A stretch of DNA of 64,000 nt from Karalla daura (Eukaryota; Chordata; Actinopteri; Chaetodontiformes; Leiognathidae). The DNA lies in contig CM055195.1 of NCBI GenBank assembly GCA_029224185.1, positions 26,166,363 through 26,230,362 of the forward strand. The letters run 5' to 3'. Position numbers and translations under genes: made by a program. Position 1 is the stretch's first letter; each line of letters begins with the position of its first letter. Positions 13,321 through 23,324 of this stretch are shown one piece after another. The notes beneath the pieces are model-generated. The model did not search any database and was not told the origin of the DNA. It was given only the letters and a program-made list of their open reading frames with translations.

Positions 13321-15532
13321 TCAAATTGGAGGCAGGTCTCCATAGTGCAAGCTGCAGTGGGTATGCAACAGCAGGCTTCTCCACGTGGAGAGGAGGTCAG
13401 AAACTTCTGCCAGGCCTCCTGACATCACAAAAGTAGAAAGGATGAGGGTGAAGATGAAGATGATGCTGAGGAGCAGAAGTCCTGCTGCTCTGCAAACCCT
13501 CCTCGCCACGGCACCTGCACACCTTGGACCACAGAGTGAAGGTAAAATTCTTGTTATTCCACCTCGCTCACAGTTAAGAGTCTGTCAGAGCTGCTTTATG
13601 ACGTGAACCTGAGGTACCCTTTGGTCTGAAGGTCTCCTGTGGGGCTGGGGGATTCCAGCAACTGTGGAGCCTCAGGTTCCCCCTGGAGACACAATCAGAA
13701 AAACAAGTCACTGCCTGACATCTGCATGTGCGTCCAAATACAGTAGCTGCTGTCTGAATGTTTCGTTCTGGTGGCCCCCTCTAGTGGTCACACGTGGGAC
13801 TGGAAGCTACAAGTGGGGCGTATACCATGGGATACAGGTAGTGGACTAAATACTCAATACAACTGTATCTCAAAGTGTAAAAAAAGACAGGGAGAAGATA
13901 TCATACCTGTTTAAAATCTGTGAAGTTTGTGGAACCTGCGGAGACTTCAGCTGAGGAAATAAGCAGTTTCACTTCATCTGCGAAAGACAGGGTGGGACAG
14001 GGCGGCCGTGCCCTTTCTGCCTCCACATCATTCAGACTGGAGCTGGGGACCAACAGCAGACACACACAAAAGGCTGTCTGAGTGCCAGCCAATGACTCAT
14101 TGAGTGTCATGATATTCATTTTTAAAGGGCATGATGGTGTGTGTCTGTGTGCCGGTGTGTACAATAAAGCCTCGCTCTCTCTGTCCTCCACCTGCTCCCT
14201 CAGCTTCTGATTGGTCAGCCTAAGATCCTGGAGCAGACAAATATCAGACATTGTAACAGCTCGCGAACCAGGATTTAATCTGACACAGATCATTATGCAT
14301 ACGAACAGAGACAATGTTAGACATTTGCTCAATATCTGCTGGTTGTAAGCTGAAATTTGGAAAGACAGTCCCCAAAACATCAGAGATATGGATGACCTTT
14401 ACCTTGATGATATTTGAGCACTCCTCTACTGTCTCCTCAGAGTGCTGTAACTGCATGTCTTTCTGTGGCAACCACACAAGAGCATGTGTGTGTTATAACA
14501 TGCGGTGAAAGCCACAGACAACCCAGAGGCATTATGTTCTCGCTAGACACCATTACAGTAGAATCACATTCATGCGGAGTGGCTGACTGTTTCCTTTCTA
14601 CCTGATGAATAGCTTCATCCCTGTGCTGCACCTCAGCCTGAGCCTCTTCCATCTCACACTGCAGAAAAGCACAACATGGCAATTCAGGTGCTGCCCGATG
14701 GCAAATGGCTACATCCAGAAGGTGGGACGTCTGCACCCAGTGTTACCTCGAGGGTTTGGAGTAAAATCCTGAACTTGCTCAAGCTGATTTTATCCTGGTC
14801 TCGCTCTTGCTGGAGGACCTTAAGCTGACATCGAGTTGTTGTTTTGAGGAGTTCAGCACCACTTAGAAAAGTTGCATAGGTTACGTGGCATCATACCTGA
14901 GCTGTTAGTTTCTTATTTTCCTCTTTGATCGTGCTGGACTCCTTCTCCTACGTTGTAAGACCAGATATCAAAGACTTCAATGTTGTGTTTTTCTTGTTTT
15001 TTTTGAGACGCCCAAACATCTCTGTTTACCCACCAATGTCTGGATTTCCTTTTCATTGCACCTTTTTACATCGAGATGGTCGTGTAGGAGGGAGCTGTTG
15101 GACTCTGCTTCTACCTGCTGAGCTTCACTGCTGACCCTCTCTAGGCTGGAAGTTAAACAAACACCAACAAACCGGATTTAATCGACACATGTTGGAGGAA
15201 GGTCTCCTTGGCCTGCACGGGTCAGGTGAAAAGACGACAAGTTACATTTTGACTTGTGTCTTGAGGAACGTGTTCTCCGAGCGCAGCACCGCCATCTCAC
15301 TGTCGGCCACATCCAGCCAGTGCCTCATCTTGGTATTCAAATCCTTCAGCTGGTTGCGGCTGTGATCCATCTCTGCCAGTTTCTCCAGCATCTCCTTCAT
15401 TGTCCTACCACACCCACCAGAGACAAAGTGTCACGTGATGCCGCCAGGTAACCCAGTCAGTTTTGTGAGTTGGGTTTATTCAATGAATGTCACTTACAAA
15501 TTCTCCTCTGGAGTTTCCACCCTGCCTTCCAT
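13321..15532 (-). CDS. Coiled-coil, tail-anchored KASH-like protein (11 coding exons)
   Basis: Exons in order: 15498-15532, 15246-15404, 15034-15145, 14897-14947, 14747-14824, 14602-14658, 14403-14462, 14163-14227, 13907-14042, 13618-13682, 13321-13522. They total 1020 nt, 339 aa plus stop, with matching phases and GT/AG introns. Residues ~10-210 are Glu/Lys/Gln-rich heptad-like coiled coil. About residues 287-307 are a single membrane segment (GLLLLSIIFIFTLILSTFVM) after an Arg-rich stretch. A 32-residue tail follows and ends HYGDLPPI. A final Pro-Pro-X after one membrane segment is the known hallmark of KASH peptides that bind SUN proteins in the perinuclear space, so I infer an outer nuclear membrane protein of the LRMP/Jaw1 or KASH5 type. 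The homolog is not identified. Start codon: 15532 has the best context; in-frame ATGs at 15550 and 15568 would add 6 or 12 residues. The acceptor of the last exon could be 8 nt further in, but only the chosen one keeps the frame. Confidence 0.72.
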
Positions 15533-15639
15533 CCCGATGCCCCTGCACATCACACAGTTCACCAGCATCACCACCAGCACACTGCATCCACTCGACACTT
15601 TCTGAGGTTTCGACGTTAATCTTCGCGTTTCAGCGTCGG

Positions 15640-15673
15640 ATTGGCTGAATTTTTTAGCCTTGCGTACTATTGG
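15640..15673 (-). promoter_or_regulatory. Two CCAAT boxes upstream of the KASH-like gene
   Basis: ATTGG at 15640-15644 and 15669-15673 read as CCAAT on the minus strand, 108-141 bases upstream of the start codon at 15532. No TATA box is visible, which fits a CCAAT-driven promoter. This is inferred from motif and position only. Confidence 0.45.
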
Positions 15674-15739
15674 TTGAATTTACACAGTAAACTGCGGCGT
15701 TTGCTTGCTAATTCAACGATCTTTAAGCTACGGGTTACA

Positions 15740-15930
15740 CAGTCGGGTGAGCAGACGTCCCGGATTTTCGGGGACAGTCCCCGATTTGGCCGCCCTGACC
15801 GCGGCTAAAACTGTCCCTGAGTGTCCCCGATTTTGAACGGGAGAGGAACCCCCCCGCGTCTGACGATTGCCTGCCCCCCACCCCACCCCACCCCCCAAGG
15901 CCGGGTGTCCCCGATTTAGGTGATCAAAAA
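15740..15930. repeat. Short internally repeated segment (TCCCCGATTT motif)
   Basis: The motif GTCCC(C/G)GATTT occurs four times within about 170 bases (near 15756, 15777, 15821 and 15907), with a C-rich run between. It looks like the edge of an interspersed element rather than promoter DNA. Its family is unknown. Confidence 0.4.
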
Positions 15931-16139
15931 ATGGCATAAATACACTTAAAAATATGAGAGATTTTCAAAAACTAGAGCAGATGACTCGGCTAAGCACCTG
16001 AAATGCCTTACCTGCGACTGAACAGGCTGCAGAGGCTAAGGTTAGTTTATTACCATTCAAATTTAACTACACCGTCGCCAACGACTACTACGCAGCACTT
16101 CTGCGCATGCGCGAGCCGGAGCAACCAGCACTCAGCGCA

Positions 16140-16245
16140 TGGATTTGCTATCATAGATTATTCTGTGAGATTATTGGTGTGATGGTTGTGATTCTGTTAA
16201 TGTGATGAACTGGCACTTCAAACAAATGAAGTTGAAGTTGAATGT
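16140..16245 (+). repeat. LINE/SINE 3' tail with GAAGTT repeats
   Basis: TGGCACTTCAAACAAATG followed by GAAGTTGAAGTTGAA is nearly the same as the 3' end of the L2-like LINE near 26270-26303 in this window. It is probably a severely 5'-truncated copy or a SINE that shares the LINE tail. Confidence 0.6.
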
Positions 16246-16384
16246 GACGCTGTCACTTTAAGGGACCCTCACAGAGGGCCAGTATGGATCGTATGGAGCG
16301 GTGGGCGTGTCGAGGAGGATGGAGGCGAAAAGTAATATCCGTCGCTCATTCCTCTCCAGCGCGAAGAATGGCAGCCCTCGCAAA

Positions 16385-16400
16385 CCAATGGGTGACGTCA
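16385..16400 (+). promoter_or_regulatory. CCAAT box plus perfect CRE
   Basis: CCAAT at 16385-16389 is followed after three bases by the full palindromic cAMP-response element TGACGTCA at 16393-16400, about 110 bases before the coding start at 16512. The spacing suggests the core promoter of the plus-strand coiled-coil gene. Confidence 0.55.
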
Positions 16401-16511
16401 CAACGGGTTTATGTTTCTAAAAGCTGCTGTAACTCAAGAATTTCAAGAACTTTGAGATCAGTAAACTAAATTTCTCTGTTTATCTATTTCTCTATCTTGC
16501 AGGCAAGACAA

Positions 16512-17777
16512 ATGGCACCTCGTGGAAACAGGAGAGGAATCCTCAGGCAGACGATGCACGGACACGTCGGCGAGCACGTCAACTCAGCTAAAAAAGTCAC
16601 TGAGAGCAACAGACCGCCGGCCGTGGAGACCACCAGCAAGCTCCCTGAGCCCGCCAGCAGAGAGCACCTCCGTAAAGAGCTGGATCACAACACTTGTGTG
16701 GTCCACAGCACCCGCGAGGGAAGGAGGAGGAGCAGAGGCCGTCAGCGGGACTCCCCGGAGCCTCGGGTGGCGCACATTCTGAACGATGAGAAGCATGCGG
16801 CCAAGCTCCAGGTAGAGAGGGAGAAGAACCAGCGTCTCCAGGAAGAGCTGGACAGGATGAGAGCCTCCTGCTCCGAGCTCCAGCAAGCCAGCAGCTCCAG
16901 CAGTGTGCAGGTGGACGACCTCCAGCAGAAGCTTGACGAAGAGATCAAGCAGAGGACGCTCCTCCAACAGCACCAGGAGGAGCTGCAGGTGGCGTACCAA
17001 GGCAGCCAGGAAGAGCTTGCTGCAGAGAGGGAGAGGAACCAACTGCTCCAGGAAGAAGTGGAGCAGGCCGCTCTCCACTATGATGCCGACATGGTCGGTG
17101 TCAGACAGCAGGCGGACGCTCTCCTGGTGGAGCTTCAGAAGGAGGTCCGAGAGAAGGATCTTCTCCAGCAGCAGTACCGAGACCTACAGGCTGCACAGCT
17201 GCTCACAGACCGAGCTCTCCGAGAAGACCTGGAGACGCTCAGGGTCTCCCAGCAGCAGCTGACAGACAGGTACCAGTCTGACATGGTCACCGTCAGACAG
17301 CAGGTGGAGACCCTCCAGCAGCAGCTTCAGCAGCAGGCCCAGGCTCATGCTGACTCTGTGTCGGAGGCACGCACACACCTGGGTACCCTGAAGGCTGAGC
17401 ACGAGGCCGAGGCAGAGAAGTACAAGACTCTGCTGCAGGACAGCCAGGAGAGGGAGATGAGTCTGGTGGAGGAGCTGGAGAAACTGAAAACACAGCTTCA
17501 AGAACAAGTGGCCCTCAACCAGGAGCATCGAGCGGAGCTGGAAGCTGAGAGAGAGGAAAACCAACGTCTCCGTCAAAGACCCAGGAGCCCGGAGTCGGGC
17601 ACCAAGGAGACATCTCCCTCCCTCCAGGCTCCATCCCCGAACCTGGAAGAGCAACCCTGCGCTGATGACCAGCTCCAGCCGCAGCCTGAGGTCCAGGAGG
17701 AGCCGCTTCCAGCACCAGCCAAGAAGCACTCTGTCTGGAAAAGGACACGCCACTTCTTAGGCCTGAGAAAACCTTGA
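16512..17777 (+). CDS. Coiled-coil protein ending in HFLGLRKP (421 aa, single coding exon)
   Basis: Uninterrupted frame of 421 codons plus stop. A pyrimidine tract and CAG acceptor end at 16500, so a non-coding 5' exon is likely, and ATG 16512 is the first ATG after that acceptor. Residues 1-85 are basic and low in structure. About residues 90-355 are a long coiled coil with repeated blocks of the type ER-x-x-NQ-x-LQEE-x-x and Q-rich stretches. About 356-400 are Pro/Ser-rich, and the end is a basic block (KKHSVWKRTRHFLGLRKP). From memory, teleost genomes carry many predicted genes with this basic Trp-Lys-Arg...Leu-Gly-Leu-Arg-Lys-Pro tail, usually named only by their coiled coil; I do not know a function. 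No signal peptide or membrane segment is present. A plus-strand AATAAA at 18135-18140 could be its poly(A) signal. The intact frame argues for a living gene. Confidence 0.78.
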   Translation: MAPRGNRRGILRQTMHGHVGEHVNSAKKVTESNRPPAVETTSKLPEPASREHLRKELDHNTCVVHSTREGRRRSRGRQRDSPEPRVAHILNDEKHAAKLQVEREKNQRLQEELDRMRASCSELQQASSSSSVQVDDLQQKLDEEIKQRTLLQQHQEELQVAYQGSQEELAAERERNQLLQEEVEQAALHYDADMVGVRQQADALLVELQKEVREKDLLQQQYRDLQAAQLLTDRALREDLETLRVSQQQLTDRYQSDMVTVRQQVETLQQQLQQQAQAHADSVSEARTHLGTLKAEHEAEAEKYKTLLQDSQEREMSLVEELEKLKTQLQEQVALNQEHRAELEAEREENQRLRQRPRSPESGTKETSPSLQAPSPNLEEQPCADDQLQPQPEVQEEPLPAPAKKHSVWKRTRHFLGLRKP

Positions 17778-17821
17778 AGGTGGAAGGAGTAAGCGCTGTC
17801 TAGTGCACTTTGTTCCTATAT

Positions 17822-17870
17822 GTGGGTTTTCTCCGGGGACTCCGGTTTCTCCCGCATTCCAAAAACCAAA
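17822..17870 (+). repeat. Dispersed fish repeat fragment
   Basis: GTGGGTTTTCTCCGGGGACT followed by a CCGGTTTCTCCCGCATTCC-like run, just after the coiled-coil gene. It belongs to the same interspersed consensus as 5325-5385, of which it covers the right-hand part. Confidence 0.55.
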
Positions 17871-17879
17871 AAAACCCAT

Positions 17880-18900
17880 GTGTTGTATGTTAGGTGTATA
17901 TTAATGTACTGTGTAATGTGTATAACATGTGTCATGTGTCATGTTTAATGTATGTTATGTGTAATCTGTGTCATGTGTAAATTCATTTCAATGTGAAATG
18001 ATTAGATTTAGACTGATTGACACTGAGCAAATGCAAGCAGATCAAACCAAAAACATTTTTATTTAAATACTCAAAATACAAAATTGTATAAGCACATGCA
18101 AGTATAACATTAATTGAAATGGAAACACAAGATAAATAAAAGAAAACAGAAGTGCACATGGAGTAACTATGCACTTCAGTCCCATTAGCCCAGGCACTGT
18201 GATGCCAGGGACAAAGGAGGAGCTCATCCAGGCCATAGAGATGTTTTGGTGCGCAAGAGTCACTGTGAAGTTTTGAAACAGAATTATCTCTGGTCTATCC
18301 AAAGTTTTTAAATGTGTTATCACGAATGAAGGTGGGCATAGTGGAAATTTTTTTTTAAATGAATACGCAAAAATGACTTGTCTTGTCTTTGACTATAGAT
18401 AATGTACATTGTTTTTGCTGCATGGAGTTTACACTTACATTTATTTGAATGGAACTTGCTGTACAGTACAGCCTCCAGGGTGAACAAAAATGAAAATATG
18501 GTAAACCAAATGAGTTATCCTCCATACTAGTTTTAGTTTAGTTTTATCTGCTTGCATTTGCACATTGGCTGTTGGTCCAAACCAGTCAAACCAGTTGCAT
18601 TTTGGGCTCTGTAAAGAATTAGTGTGACAATTAGTGATCCAAAGCTCATTAAATTCTGCCTGTATTCCACCTTTTTGGAATAGTATACAGTAGGGCAAGT
18701 ACTCTTACTATAGGTACTCTTACTGCAGGTACAAGACTCTTACCGTTACCACTGTAATTCATCCTCTTCAAATTAAGATTTTCAATGATCAAAATGTGGA
18801 GATTGCATGTCAGGAGATATTACTGTACTGGTATTGTTGCTCAACAGGAATACAGCTTTAACCATTTCTCTTTCAACTTGAAATGATGACAAATAATAAT
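17880..18900. other. Intergenic; TG-rich then AT-rich
   Basis: 17880-17990 is a degenerate TGTGTAATG/CATGTG repeat. From 18000 to 18900 I see no exon-like signal apart from the possible poly(A) signal of the coiled-coil gene at 18135. Confidence 0.4.
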
Positions 18901-19039
18901 AATGCTGTCGCTGCTGCTGATGGCTGCCACACCCCCATTTCAGGCGTTTTCCTGCACTGTTTGTTGCAATATGATGAATGTGTCAGCAAAAGTTTATGAA
19001 GCGCTTTTTCTCACAGACTGGTGCTTCTGCTCCGACATA

Positions 19040-20024
19040 CACTATATTACCAAAAGTATTCGCTCGCCTGCCTTTACTCATTCTATGAACTGAAGTGCCA
19101 TCCCATTCCTAACTCATAGAATTCAATATGATGTCGGTCCACCTTTTGCAGCTATTACAGCTTCAACTCTTCTGGGAAGACTGTCCACAAGGTTGAGGAG
19201 AGTGTTTATAGGAATTTTTGACCATTCTTCCAAAAGCGCATTGGTGAGGTCACACACTGATGTTGGTCGAGAAGGCCTGGCTCTCAGTCTCCGCTCTAAT
19301 TCATCCCAAAGGTGTTCTATCGGGTTCAGGTCAGGACTCTGTCATCCACGTCTTTATGGACCTTGCTTTGTGCACTGGTGCACAGTCATGTTGGAAGAGG
19401 AAGGGGCCCGCTCCAAACTGTTCCCACAAGGTTGGGAGCATGGAATTGTCCAAAATGTTTTGGTATCCTGAAGCATTCAATATTCCTTTCACTGGAACTA
19501 AGGGGCCAAGCCCAGCTCCTGAAAAACAACCCCATACCATAATTCCTCCTCCACCAAATTTCACAGTCGGCACAATGCAATCTGAAATGTACCGTTCTCC
19601 TGGCAACCTCCATCAGAGTGCCAGATGGAAAAGCGTGATTCATCACTCCAGAGAACGCGTCTCCACTGCTCTAGAGGCCAGTGGTGGCGTGCTTTACACC
19701 ATTGCATCCGACGCCTTGCATTGCACTTGGTGATGTGTGGCTTGGCTGTAGCTGCTCGGCCATGGAAACCCATTCTATGAAGCTCTCTGCATACTGTACT
19801 TGGGCTAATCTGAAGGTCACATGAAGTTTGTAGCTCTGTAGCCATTGACCGTGCAGAAAGTCGGCGACCTCTTTGCACTATGCGCTTCAGCATCCGCTGA
19901 CCCCTCTCCGTCACTTTACGTGGCCTACCACTTCGTGGCTGAGTTGCTGGGGCCAGGCCAAGTGATTAGGACACCTGATTCTGATCATTTGAATGGGTGA
20001 GCGAATACTTTTGGTAATATAGTG
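19040..20024 (-). mobile_element. Tc1/mariner-type transposon, internally deleted
   Basis: The ends are inverted repeats beginning CACTATATTACCAAAAGTAT, flanked by the TA target duplication typical of the family (19038-19039 and 20025-20026). The minus strand encodes transposase pieces in two frames (19561-19914 and 19331-19606), with a frameshift between them near 19600. The pieces keep the WSDESRFS aspartate and the QHDCAPVHKA aspartate of the DDE catalytic core. At 985 bp the element is shorter than usual for Tc1. The N-terminal DNA-binding part is missing, so it cannot be autonomous. Confidence 0.9.
19331..19914 (-). pseudogene. Tc1-like transposase remnant
   Basis: The reading begins after an SGRPRKVTE linker that normally follows the first helix-turn-helix. 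It continues through the second helix-turn-helix (LSARSMATEL, ISPSTVCRELHRMG) into the DDE domain. The frame shifts near 19600, before the GGGGIMVWGCFS block. The first DNA-binding motif is deleted. Confidence 0.85.
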
Positions 20025-20090
20025 TATTTCTGAGCAACAGACATTGCAGATTTGAGATCTCTCAGCAACGAGTCCACAAAAGCATCATAG

Positions 20091-20400
20091 TCACATACTG
20101 TATCGTCCAACAGAGCACTCCGGAACATCTAATTGACTGGAAGCCTTGGGACACGGCCAAACATAAGATAAAAAGGGGTGTAGCCAGTGGTCTCGTGAAC
20201 TGTGCAGTTGCAAACAAACGTCAGGGTCTGGACCATTTCCACCATTCCCCATAGGATGATAAGGGGTGGTGTGAGACTTTGAGACACCAGCTAGTTGAAG
20301 AAGTCCTGTAACTAGCTCACTCTCAAAGCTTGTTCCCTGGTCAGAATGGATGCGTTCATAGACACAAAAAAATTTGTCCCACAGCATCCTAGCCACTTTT
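20091..20400 (-). pseudogene. Gypsy integrase fragment
   Basis: The HSDQGTSFES and TTPYHPMGNG motifs mark the integrase catalytic core. The frame is lost just after GNG, and the C-terminal part is cut by the Tc1-like insertion. Confidence 0.8.
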
Positions 20401-21000
20401 CTTGCTGTCAGGTCTCGACAGGGAAACGATTGAGCTTGCTTCGTGAAATGGTCCGTGATTACCAGAACGTCAACAGACTTGTTGTTGTGATCTTCTGCAG
20501 ACCAAAAGTCAATGCAGACTAATTCCAGTGGAGCAGTGGTCTTTATGCTCTCCAGCGGAACTCGGGCAGCTGGCTAAGGTGTCTTACTCAGTACACACCT
20601 GCCGAATTTCTTGACATATTCACGGACCTCTGTCTCCATGTTGTGCCAGAAGAAACGTTGGCGGGCCAGATGGAGGGTGCGCACCTGACCTTGATGACCA
20701 GCATGATCATGGACCCCAGCCAGTGCGTCATTTTTCAGTGCTGTCAGCAGAAGACACTGAAATCGTTTATGGTTTGCCAGGGGGTCTTTGCAGACTCTGT
20801 GGAGAACACCATTTCACAGGATCAGCTTGTCCCAGTGTCTTAACAGCTGTAGAGTGGACTGGCTTTCCTTACAGCGTTCACGGAAAGATGGCCACCATTT
20901 CCTCTCCACATAAGGCAAAGTGGCTGCGATGGACACATCTTGACACTGGTGAGACTGTAACTCCTGCAGTGACATGACTGGTAGAGCAGGCTGGCCAATG

Positions 21001-22100
21001 TCAGGTGTTCCACCACAGACATAGCCCTGAGCCGTGAAGCCTTTCAAGCACCGTCGATACCTCATCCTCAGACAAAAACACATGCGAGCTGGCTGAAGAC
21101 CCAGTCACACAGGTCAGCTCTTGGGGCTGGCTGGTCAGACGGAAGATATCCTGGACAAATCCACACTCAACATCACTCGCACATTTAAGCAGTCCTGTGT
21201 ATGGCTCTGCAGCTAAGCAAAACAATGGCTCGGCAATGGAGGAACAGTCGGGAATTAAGTGTTGATAGTATAGAACCATGCCCAAAAATGATTGTAGTCT
21301 CTTCTGAGATGGTGTGCAGACATCCGATTCCATCAGGTCTGTTTTATCAAAGGATGAAATTGCTGCAACCTTCTCCTGATCCACTGTGACTCCATTGGGG
21401 TCTACTGTGTGACCCAAAAACCTGACTGACTGCCTCAAGAAGTAGCACTTCTTCTGTGACAGCTTGAGGTTGTTGGCTCGCAGCCGGCTGAAAACAGTCC
21501 TCAGACGCTCAAGCCCCTCATTGACAGATGGTGCAAAGGACCATCAACGTAACATAAAAGGCTGGAAAAATTCATGTCACCAAAGATACTGAGCATCATC
21601 CTCATGAAAGATGCGGGACTGTTACATAGACCTTGAGCCAATCGGTTGTATTCATATAGCTGCAGCGGGGTGATAAAAGTGGTGAACTTCCTATCAGCCT
21701 CATGCAAGGGGTTATTGTAGAAGCTGGATGTCAAGTCCATTGTGCTGAAAACAACATTGCCCCCAAGTGCAGCAAGGCAGTCAGACTGATGGGAAAAAGG
21801 ATGAGCACCCGTAATGGTCCGTATGTTCACCATCTTAAGTCTGTACAGATTCGCAGGTCTCCATTCTTTTTCCAGACCATAACCAGAGGGGATGCATAGT
21901 CACTCACAGACTACCTGATGATTTCACGCTCCCCCATTTCATTCAGTACTTGCCTCAGCTTTTGATAATGCGCTGGTGGGATGTGCCAATATGGAAGTCG
22001 AAAAAGACGATCATCTGATTGATCGTCTTTTGAGAAGATGTCACTGTACTCTATGAGCAGATTTGCTTTTGTCAGCAGGAGAAACTTCACAACCATTCAG
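21001..22100 (-). pseudogene. Gypsy reverse transcriptase remnant
   Basis: Three pieces in different frames: the RT start (EYSDIFSKDD...RLPYW), the palm region (FSTMDLTSSFYN...LAQGLCNSPASFMR, then a mutated YVDG), and the connection region (FLGHTV...KRLQSFLGM...YYQHLIPDCS). All read on the minus strand and are separated by stops or frameshifts. Confidence 0.82.
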
Positions 22101-22546
22101 ATCAATATCACTCAAGCCAGCTTCCCTCATTGCCTGGGTAAGGATAGTGGGCATGCTGCTGGATGGCGCTGGGCTTGGCGCCAAGTCCTCTGTCTGACAC
22201 AGTCCTTGTGCTATGTCCAAGTCCTCCATCGCCAGGCAGGACGACACATCAGATATCTTAGCATTATGCTGCAGAGTGATGGCCTTCAGTGTTGGATTAA
22301 CAATCATCGGGACCCAGCGATCTCCCCACATGGCAGTGACAAGCATTCCTACTAAGATATTTCTTGGAGCAGAGCGAGCAGAAGTAGGTTCAACTATGAT
22401 GGTGTTGCCAGGTAAGAGAGGAACATCACTTGGAAGTCTCCCCCACACCAGGTGCTCTTTCTGTGGGAGGAGTGTAACACTGTGTACCAGTTTCACTGTT
22501 CCGACCTTGTCACGCTCACTTGGGCCTTCCCATCGTGACACACAGC

Positions 22547-23230
22547 TCAGCAGCTCCAGGAAATGTTCACATCATTGCTTTTGAAGGAAATCAGCTCCCA
22601 GTATTCTTTCTTGCTTCTCATGTTTCGAAGAATAGACTTTATCATGTTTGTCTTGATTATGAAGTCATCTCGCTGGCCTGGAACAAGAGTGGGTACAACA
22701 AACTTTGACTCATACGCTTCAATTTCAAGATTATAGAAACACTTCGGATACGTTGTCTTGCCACAACAGCCCACAAGTACCACATTACCAGGGATTAACT
22801 GAGCACTGAGCAAGACACCAGCAGACTGAAGTTTCTTCTCCGCCTCTTCACTGAGTGTGCAGGACAGGGAGCCAGAGTCCAGCATTCCTCTCAATGTGGC
22901 CATGCCACTTACCAGCACAGGTGTATAAAACAGCTCACTTGACCCTTCAAGTCTCTGTGAACTGATCAGACCTGGCACCTGTCCGGCTGGCAAAAACTGA
23001 CAGTTGTTTCTATAGATTGATAGCAGATCTGGATCTCCAGTCAGGGCTTCTGTACCATCACCCACGCTTGCCTTCTCACAGCATGGGGCCTCTGGTTTAA
23101 CGGCATGTGGTTGGACTGTGTGGACGCCACCGCTGGACAAGACACACTTGGGCAGTCGTTTTTGCAGTGGCCAGGCTGGAAGCACCTACGGCAGAGTTTC
23201 AGTGACTGAAGGTGGAGTGGTCAGTGCAGC
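22547..23230 (-). pseudogene. Gypsy gag end and aspartic protease
   Basis: A CRRCFQPGHCKNDC zinc knuckle lies near 23190. Downstream on the minus strand is a protease-like region with GMLDSGSLSCTLS, the catalytic Asp-Ser-Gly triad. The frame is open for about 200 codons, making it one of the better-preserved parts. Confidence 0.75.
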
Positions 23231-23324
23231 CGCAGACATGGCAAGGAGAGGACACTAGAGGCTGCTGAGGCTGCATCCGACGTGATACTGACTGGCGTGA
23301 TCAGCCTGTGTCACCAAAGCTGGA

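Noticed and set aside
16584..17753. Leu-rich minus-strand frames opposite the coiled-coil gene
   Set aside because: They are the antisense of CTG/CAG-rich coiled-coil codons and show no independent start, splice or domain evidence.
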